19,388 nt of DNA from an uncultured Eubacterium sp. (GTDB lineage: Bacteria > Bacillota > Clostridia > Lachnospirales > Lachnospiraceae), in assembly GCF_934295145.1 (NCBI RefSeq), contig NZ_CAKRAS010000057.1:1-19388 (forward strand), given 5' to 3'. The notes under the pieces are model-generated. The model saw only the letters and a list, made by a program, of their open reading frames with translations. It had not been told where the DNA came from and searched no databases. The position numbers and the translations under genes are program-made. This document shows, one piece after another, positions 15,221 to 19,388 of the stretch. How positions within the stretch are numbered: position 1 is the stretch's first letter; every line of letters begins with the position of its first letter.

Positions 15221-16231
15221 ATGGGAAAAGTTGTTGTAGATTTAGCTCATCCGTTTAGTGCAGAGATCCCGCGTTGGCCATACTTTGACAAACCAGAAAT
15301 CGTTGGCGCACATTCTATGGCAAAAGGTGGCGTTTTAACACAGAGAATTACATGTACAATGCATACAGGTACTCACTGTGATGCACCGCGTCACGTTATG
15401 GAGTATGAGTTCGATGGCAGACGTGCTCGTTATACACATGAGATGCCGGCTGATGCTTATGCTGGAGAGGCTATCGTATTCAAAATCGATATCGAGCCTT
15501 GGGGACTGATCACAGACAAACATCTTGATGCATGTATGAAAGAGTACGGTCTTAAAGATGGTGATCTGAAAGGAAAAATCCTTTGCCTTAACTCCGGAAT
15601 GCATCGTTACTTCGATGATTCCAAAGCTTACTATCATTATGCAGCAGGTACAGGTATCGATGCTGGTAAATGGTTTGTAAAACAGGGCGTTAAATGTGTA
15701 GCTATGGACGGACAGGCTCTGGATCATCCGCTTCACACAGCTATGGGTAACAACGGTATGACAAGAATGAACCTTCTTGGTGCTACAGGTAAGACAATCG
15801 TTGAAGAGTACAAAGAGCTCTTTGGTGAGGAAGCTTACGCTGAGTTCGATAAATTCGAGTACATCCGTCTCCATGGACAGGAAGCATACGATGAGAAATT
15901 TGGCGAGTTAGAGAACCTTGGTGTATGGGGAACTTGGGAGCCATGTCATAAAGAGATGCTTGGTCATGGTATCGTAGGTGTTGAGAACCTTGGTGGTGAT
16001 CTTGATAAGATCATTCCTGGTAAATGGTTCGATTTCCACTGCTACCCAATCAGATGGTACATGGGTGATGGTTCTATGGCTCATCCGGTTGCTTATGTTG
16101 ACGAAGAGAACATTGATCCGACTGTTCCGGAAAGAAAATACAAATATTGCGGAACTGGTTACGGTGATGCTGAAGAGTACGGACTTAGCTGCCTTGACTA
16201 CATTCAGAGACTGTTCAACCGCAACAAATAA
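15221..16231 (+). CDS. Cyclase-family metal hydrolase, probable dihydrophloroglucinol cyclohydrolase
   Basis: 336 residues of the cyclase family (PF04199; relatives are kynurenine formamidase and isatin hydrolase). The metal motif HTGTHCDAPRH places ligands at His48, His52, Asp54 and His58. It is longer than the usual 200-270-residue members because of a C-terminal part with a metal-site-like stretch (FDFHCYPIRWYMGDGSMAHPVAY, near residues 269-291). In the pathway this enzyme hydrolyses the C-C bond of the cyclic diketone dihydrophloroglucinol to (S)-3-hydroxy-5-oxohexanoate. A TAGGAGG ribosome site lies 8-9 bases upstream. It lies 74 bases after the dehydrogenase gene, with a weak AAGCG/CGCTT hairpin between. 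Family certain; the cyclohydrolase role is well supported by the company it keeps. Confidence 0.85.
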   Translation: MGKVVVDLAHPFSAEIPRWPYFDKPEIVGAHSMAKGGVLTQRITCTMHTGTHCDAPRHVMEYEFDGRRARYTHEMPADAYAGEAIVFKIDIEPWGLITDKHLDACMKEYGLKDGDLKGKILCLNSGMHRYFDDSKAYYHYAAGTGIDAGKWFVKQGVKCVAMDGQALDHPLHTAMGNNGMTRMNLLGATGKTIVEEYKELFGEEAYAEFDKFEYIRLHGQEAYDEKFGELENLGVWGTWEPCHKEMLGHGIVGVENLGGDLDKIIPGKWFDFHCYPIRWYMGDGSMAHPVAYVDEENIDPTVPERKYKYCGTGYGDAEEYGLSCLDYIQRLFNRNK

Positions 16232-16248
16232 TTTGCTTTAAACAATAT

Positions 16249-16278
16249 AATCCAGACGGGAGTTATCTCGTCTGGATT
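16249..16278 (+). terminator. Intra-operon hairpin, possible partial terminator
   Basis: AATCCAGACG (16249-16258) and CGTCTGGATT (16269-16278) form a perfect 10-bp stem with a 10-base loop, followed by only a short T-rich stretch (TTAT). It may attenuate transcription into the cleavage-enzyme gene or protect the upstream mRNA end. Confidence 0.5.
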
Positions 16279-16305
16279 TTATGGGAATATAGGAGGACAC
16301 TTAAA

Positions 16306-17169
16306 ATGGATAACAAAGCATTAAAAAATAAAGTTATTATCACAGCTGCTGTAACAGGCGCATGGCCAAAAAAAGAGAACAATCCGAACGTACCGATGAC
16401 TCCGCAGGAGATCGCTGATGACGTATACGCATGCTGGAAAGCAGGCGCTGCAGTTGCTCATCTTCATATGAGAGATGATGAAGGTAACGGAACAATGGAT
16501 ACAGCTAAATTTGAAGAAACTGTAAACCTGATCCACACAAAATATCCGGATTGCGATATCGTATTAAACCTTACAACATCCGGAGATATCCACGCTGATG
16601 ATGAGATCCGTGTTGCTCACGTTAAAAAATTAAAACCAGAGATGGCTTCTTATGACTGCGGTTCTATGAACTGGTTAAACAGCGGATTATTCTTAAATAC
16701 ACCAAAATTCTTAACAGATTGTGGTCTGTTATTCCAGGAGTTAGGTGTTAAACCGGAAATCGAGGCTTTTGATCCTGGTATGATCGGAAACGCTGCTTAC
16801 TACATCAAAAAAGGCGTTCTGAAAACACCTGTACACTTCCAGTTCTGTATGGGATGTGCAAACGGTATCGCTGGTTCTATGAAGAACCTGATCTTCATGA
16901 AAGAGACAGCTGATGAGTTAGTAGGAAAAGGAAACTACACATGGTCCTGCTTCGGTGTTGGACACAGCGCTATGGAAATGCTTTACGGTGCAGTAGCACT
17001 TGGCGGAAATATCCGTGTAGGTATGGAAGATAACGTTATGTACGCAAAAGGACAGCTTGCAGAGAGCAACGTTCAGTTCATCGAGAGAGCTGTTCGTGTT
17101 ATCAAAGAGTATGGCAAAGAAGTTGCTACACCGGATGAGGCACGTCAGATCCTTGGTTTAGCTAAATAA
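16306..17169 (+). CDS. Beta-keto acid cleavage enzyme (BKACE), probable triacetate acetoacetate-lyase
   Basis: 287 residues of the DUF849/BKACE family, Zn-dependent enzymes that cleave a beta-keto acid with acetyl-CoA to give acetoacetate and a new acyl-CoA. The metal/substrate motif AHLHMRD puts the Zn ligands at His52 and His54, and the closing ligand Glu is in RVGMEDN. The founding activity is Kce of lysine fermentation, but the other kdd/kal genes are absent. In the phloroglucinol pathway triacetate plus acetyl-CoA yields acetoacetyl-CoA and acetoacetate, which fits the operon. AGGAGG lies about 10 bases before the ATG. The next gene's ribosome site overlaps this stop codon, so the two are coupled. 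Family certain; substrate inferred. Confidence 0.87.
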   Translation: MDNKALKNKVIITAAVTGAWPKKENNPNVPMTPQEIADDVYACWKAGAAVAHLHMRDDEGNGTMDTAKFEETVNLIHTKYPDCDIVLNLTTSGDIHADDEIRVAHVKKLKPEMASYDCGSMNWLNSGLFLNTPKFLTDCGLLFQELGVKPEIEAFDPGMIGNAAYYIKKGVLKTPVHFQFCMGCANGIAGSMKNLIFMKETADELVGKGNYTWSCFGVGHSAMEMLYGAVALGGNIRVGMEDNVMYAKGQLAESNVQFIERAVRVIKEYGKEVATPDEARQILGLAK

Positions 17170-17183
17170 GGAGACTTTTTCTT

Positions 17184-17372
17184 ATGACCTGGGGAGCTTT
17201 ATATATGTATTATCACTGCCCGAAATGCGGCATGAAATTCGAGTATGCTTTGGATGTTATGACAGAGTTCGGCGATGAATTTGGTTTCTGCCCGGAGTGT
17301 CATGTCATGGGTGTCTATGAAAAAGAGGGTGCCCGTCAGGTAGATGATAACGAATACTTTGAAGTAGAGTAG
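17184..17372 (+). CDS. Zinc-ribbon microprotein, last gene of the enzyme operon
   Basis: At most 62 residues. Two CxxC knuckles (CPKC and CPEC, 18 residues between them) form a rubredoxin-like or zinc-ribbon site, followed by a short acidic tail. Two starts are possible. ATG 17184 has AAGGAG overlapping the previous stop codon. ATG 17205 has GGGGAG at 17191-17196 and gives a 55-residue protein beginning MYYHCPKCG, which looks like a more natural N-terminus. It lies just before the operon terminator and is translated with the BKACE gene. It may carry zinc or iron, act as an electron carrier, or bind one of the enzymes; none of this is shown by the sequence. Confidence 0.75.
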   Translation: MTWGALYMYYHCPKCGMKFEYALDVMTEFGDEFGFCPECHVMGVYEKEGARQVDDNEYFEVE

Positions 17373-17376
17373 GAGA

Positions 17377-17422
17377 GAAACACGATTGAAATCGAAAAGA
17401 TTTTGGTCGTGTTTCTTTTTTT
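17377..17422 (+). terminator. Terminator of the phloroglucinol-type operon
   Basis: GAAACACGA (17377-17385) pairs with TCGTGTTTC (17407-17415), with an inner AAATC/GATTT stem, and is followed by seven T residues (17416-17422). A strong intrinsic terminator. Confidence 0.9.
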
Positions 17423-17436
17423 GTGCCATAAATAGT

Positions 17437-17465
17437 TTGCATTGTATACATTTTTGTGTCATAAT
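17437..17465 (+). promoter_or_regulatory. Probable promoter and operator of the GntR gene
   Basis: TTGCAT (17437-17442) and CATAAT (17460-17465), 17 bases apart. The near-palindrome ATTGTATACATT (17441-17452) sits in the spacer, as expected for autorepression. An alternative promoter, TTGACA (17477-17482) with TATGCA (17500-17505), lies downstream. Confidence 0.45.
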
Positions 17466-17481
17466 ATCTTATATATTTGAC

Positions 17482-17502
17482 ATCGTGCAAAATGTGAAAT
17501 AT
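17482..17502 (+). promoter_or_regulatory. 21-base motif shared with the ptb upstream region, copy 1
   Basis: Matches 18457-18477 at 19 of 21 positions, beginning ATCGTGCA and ending AAATAT. It lies 43-63 bases before the GntR start and may be a binding site. Inference from two copies. Confidence 0.45.
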
Positions 17503-17544
17503 GCAATGCGTAGAAAAGCATAAAGACAGGAGTAGAAGAAAAGA

Positions 17545-18222
17545 ATGGCAGTGATTAAAAGGGTATCCCTGGTCGATCAGGTGTATGAAAAGTTGCGGGA
17601 GAGAATCGTTCAGTTGAAAATACCATTTGGAAGCAAACTGAATGTAAGTAAATTACAGGAGGAGTACGGTGTTAGTTCCACACCGGTGCGAGAGGCACTG
17701 AACCGTCTGTTAAACGAAGGATTAATTGAATTTGAAAATAACGTAGGTGCGAGAGTCATTGATATCACAGAGAAAGATGTTCGTGAGATTCAGGAGATTT
17801 CGTTTTCATATCAGATGGTAGCGGCACGTAATGCACTTCGTAACGGGAATGCAGCACAGATGGCAGCGGAGATTGAAAAATACATTGAAGAATATCGTTC
17901 TTCCAATGGCGTTATTGAAAGCTGCAGATGTATCCGTAATATTATGGATGTATTTTATAAAAATTCCAACAATGATATGTTGATGACAAAAGTAACTTCT
18001 ATGACAGGTATGGATGAGATCCTGCATGCATTATTTGCAATGCCGCGTGAAAAAGGTGGCAGCGGCGGACAGTACCATTCTGGTATCACATATTTTGAGC
18101 AGATTCATGATGCGGTTGCAAACAAAGATTTTGCAAAAATCTGCGATGGTCTGGAAGCACACCAGTTATGGTCCAGAGATTATATTTTGAAAAACCTTGA
18201 GACGGTGAAAAACAGATTTTAA
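17545..18222 (+). CDS. GntR-family (FCD subfamily) transcriptional regulator
   Basis: 225 residues. The N-terminal winged helix-turn-helix (about 5-72) shows the GntR pattern VYEKLRERIVQLKIPFGSKL, YGVSSTPVREALNRLLNEGLIEF. The C-terminal helical domain (about 80-225) fits the FCD/FadR group, with a late IHDAVANKDFAKICDGLEAHQ block; some of its usual metal-site residues look changed (VFYKN where FH is common). It lies directly after the pathway operon and before ptb, so it probably senses phloroglucinol or a pathway intermediate and controls both. Similar GTATAC-centred sites occur upstream of itself, the reductase and the cupin. Ribosome site ACAGGAG is about 13 bases upstream, slightly far. 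Family certain, targets inferred. Confidence 0.88.
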   Translation: MAVIKRVSLVDQVYEKLRERIVQLKIPFGSKLNVSKLQEEYGVSSTPVREALNRLLNEGLIEFENNVGARVIDITEKDVREIQEISFSYQMVAARNALRNGNAAQMAAEIEKYIEEYRSSNGVIESCRCIRNIMDVFYKNSNNDMLMTKVTSMTGMDEILHALFAMPREKGGSGGQYHSGITYFEQIHDAVANKDFAKICDGLEAHQLWSRDYILKNLETVKNRF

Positions 18223-18247
18223 TATTTTAGTTGTGCAAAGAAGTGAA

Positions 18248-18441
18248 GAACAAGCTGAAGCAGAAAGTCCAATGTAGACACGGACAATTTTCTGTGACTG
18301 CTGCGCCGCTTATCTCCGCCCGCTCCCGCGAACTCGCTCACAAAAACAGTTCGCTCAGACACACTCCAGCGGACGGGCTAGCCTTGCAGTCACGACGAAA
18401 ATTGCCTTACCGTCTTACATTGGATTTTCTGCTTTCAGTTC
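18248..18441. repeat. Palindromic dispersed repeat (MITE/REP-like)
   Basis: Two imperfect inverted arms, 18248-18301 and 18386-18441, share GAAC, GCAGAAA-TCCAATGT, CAATTTT and GTGACTGC in reversed order. The GC-rich centre has its own stems (CCGCCCGCT with a one-mismatch partner near 18370-18378, and GCGAAC/GTTCGC), so the whole unit folds into one long hairpin. A second copy, inverted and cut by the window edge, is at 1-117. There is no transposase and no coding signal. It lies downstream of the GntR stop codon, as the other copy lies downstream of sigG. Confidence 0.75.
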
Positions 18442-18456
18442 TTTTAAAAGCAAAAA

Positions 18457-18477
18457 ATCGTGCATAATGTAAAATAT
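18457..18477 (+). promoter_or_regulatory. 21-base motif shared with the GntR upstream region, copy 2
   Basis: Nineteen of 21 positions match 17482-17502. It ends 25 bases before the ptb -35 and begins just after the palindromic repeat, a fitting place for an activator or repressor site. Inference. Confidence 0.45.
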
Positions 18478-18502
18478 AAAGTATAAATTGCAAATTTTCA
18501 TA

Positions 18503-18531
18503 TTGCGATGAAAAAAGAAACATGCTATAAT
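18503..18531 (+). promoter_or_regulatory. Promoter of ptb
   Basis: TTGCGA (18503-18508) and consensus TATAAT (18526-18531), 17 bases apart, with extended -10 TG at 18523-18524. The expected start is near 18538, giving a leader of about 70 bases. Confidence 0.7.
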
Positions 18532-18606
18532 AAGTCCCAATGAATGAGAAAAGAGTTTCAACAGGGAGCTCTCAAAAATATATATAAACAGCAGGAGGAT
18601 TTTAAG

Positions 18607-19388
18607 ATGTCAGTTATTAAAAACTTTGATGAAATTGTTGAACGTGTAAAAGGATTTCCGGAGCCGATGCGTGTAATCGTTGCAGCTGCTCAGGATGAGC
18701 ATACATTACAGGCTATCAAGCACGCACAGGAAGAAGGAATCGCAAAACCGGTTCTGGTTGGAGATAAAGCAGAAATCGATAAAATCTGTGCAGAGATTGG
18801 TCTGGTTGTACCGGAAGAAGATATCTATGATGTCCCGGATGTAGATGAGTCTGCAAGACGTGCCGTTGCCTTGATCCATGAAGGAAAAGGCGATTTCCTG
18901 ATGAAAGGTAAAATGGAGACAGCACAGATCTTAAAACCGGCTGTAAACAAAGAGACAGGTCTTGGAACTGGCCGTGTAATGTCTCATTTTGTATTTGATG
19001 AACTTCCACATTATCATAAACTTCTTGTTACTACAGATGGTGGTATGATGACATATCCGACACTTGAGCAGAAAGCACAGATCATTGAGAATACCGTTGA
19101 GACTCTGAAAGCTCTTGGATATGAAAATCCGAAGATCGCAGCTGTGGCAGCAGTAGAAAAAGTAAACCCGAAAATGCCTGAGACAGTTGAAGCACGCGAG
19201 TTAAAAGAAATGAATGAGCGTGGCGAGATCAAAGACTGTGTTGTTGAGGGACCGATCTCCCTGGATATTGCGCTGGATAAAGAGTGTGCAGACATCAAAG
19301 GTTTTGAAAGCCCGGTTGCAGGCGATGCGGATGTTATCCTTGTTCCGAATATCCAGGTTGGAAATATTCTTGGAAAATCCATCACAAT
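18607..19388 (+). CDS. ptb: Phosphate butyryltransferase, 3' end beyond the window
   Basis: The first 260 residues of a protein of the phosphate acetyl/butyryltransferase family, usually about 300 residues; the frame is open to the window end. It begins MSVIKNFDEIVERVKGFPEPMRVIVAAAQDE, and the family blocks GKGDFLMKGKMETAQILKPAVN, VTTDGGMMTYPTLEQKAQII and EGPISLDIALDKE are clear. Ptb converts butyryl-CoA plus phosphate to butyryl-phosphate, which butyrate kinase uses to make ATP; a buk gene is expected just outside. Acetoacetyl-CoA from the upstream pathway could reach butyryl-CoA by the usual butyrate route. AGGAGG lies about nine bases before the ATG. It has its own strong promoter after the repeat. 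Branched or longer acyl-CoA substrates are possible. Confidence 0.88.
   Translation, partial: MSVIKNFDEIVERVKGFPEPMRVIVAAAQDEHTLQAIKHAQEEGIAKPVLVGDKAEIDKICAEIGLVVPEEDIYDVPDVDESARRAVALIHEGKGDFLMKGKMETAQILKPAVNKETGLGTGRVMSHFVFDELPHYHKLLVTTDGGMMTYPTLEQKAQIIENTVETLKALGYENPKIAAVAAVEKVNPKMPETVEARELKEMNERGEIKDCVVEGPISLDIALDKECADIKGFESPVAGDADVILVPNIQVGNILGKSIT

Noticed and set aside
15335..15874. Long minus-strand ORF opposite the cyclase gene
   Set aside because: It is a frame shadow of a well-supported enzyme gene, with no ribosome site or recognisable domain.
16306..17169. BKACE as Kce of lysine fermentation
   Set aside because: No other lysine fermentation genes (kdd, kal, aminomutases) are nearby, and the cyclase and SDR neighbours fit phloroglucinol better.
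14199..17169. Carnitine degradation (carnitine dehydrogenase plus cleavage enzyme)
   Set aside because: That route does not need a cyclase-family hydrolase or the SDR, and no betainyl-CoA thioesterase is present.
18231..18467. 78-codon ORF downstream of GntR
   Set aside because: It lies wholly in the palindromic repeat, has no ribosome site, and gives a low-complexity basic protein.

Overview
The window reads as chromosome of a low-GC, spore-former-lineage Firmicute, most likely a Lachnospiraceae gut anaerobe. The reasons are a sporulation sigma-G gene, a T-box leader with a tryptophan-type specifier, strong AGGAGG ribosome sites, a phosphate butyryltransferase, and above all a gene set matching anaerobic phloroglucinol breakdown. 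Eubacterium ramulus-type flavonoid degraders have that physiology. The genus is inference; no rRNA is present to confirm it.

Left part (1-9063): the edge of a dispersed palindromic repeat, sigG on the minus strand, divergent argS, then a LUD-domain protein on the minus strand facing argS across a shared terminator. On the plus strand follow a one-polypeptide ABC exporter, a DUF2156 protein and two adjacent P-loop metallochaperone-type GTPases. The first GTPase has a CxCC motif and a long His-rich arm. The second is a G domain joined to a YcgQ/DUF1980-like C-terminus. Between the exporter and the DUF2156 gene lies a small structured element whose shape and conserved bases reappear at 9473-9552.

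Middle part (9064-12541): a complete T-box riboswitch with a UGG specifier and its terminator, then the second copy of that structured element. A three-gene ABC importer follows (lipoprotein, permease, ATPase) of the TrpXYZ type, so this is probably a tryptophan uptake operon.

Right part (12577-19388): a divergent cupin gene, then an SDR reductase, a 3-hydroxyacyl-CoA-dehydrogenase-like enzyme, a cyclase-family hydrolase and a beta-keto-acid cleavage enzyme. In order of chemistry these fit phloroglucinol reductase, dihydrophloroglucinol cyclohydrolase, 3-hydroxy-5-oxohexanoate dehydrogenase and triacetate acetoacetate-lyase. Together they would turn phloroglucinol, the A ring left after flavonoid cleavage, into acetoacetyl-CoA plus acetoacetate. 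A zinc-ribbon microprotein, a terminator, a GntR/FCD regulator and a phosphate butyryltransferase cut by the window end follow. The last could convert butyryl-CoA to butyryl-phosphate for ATP. Hairpins sit in each junction between the four enzyme genes, similar GTATAC-type sites sit at three promoters, and a 21-base near-repeat lies upstream of both the regulator and ptb. These suggest shared control. No transporter or ring-cleaving flavonoid enzyme is in the window.
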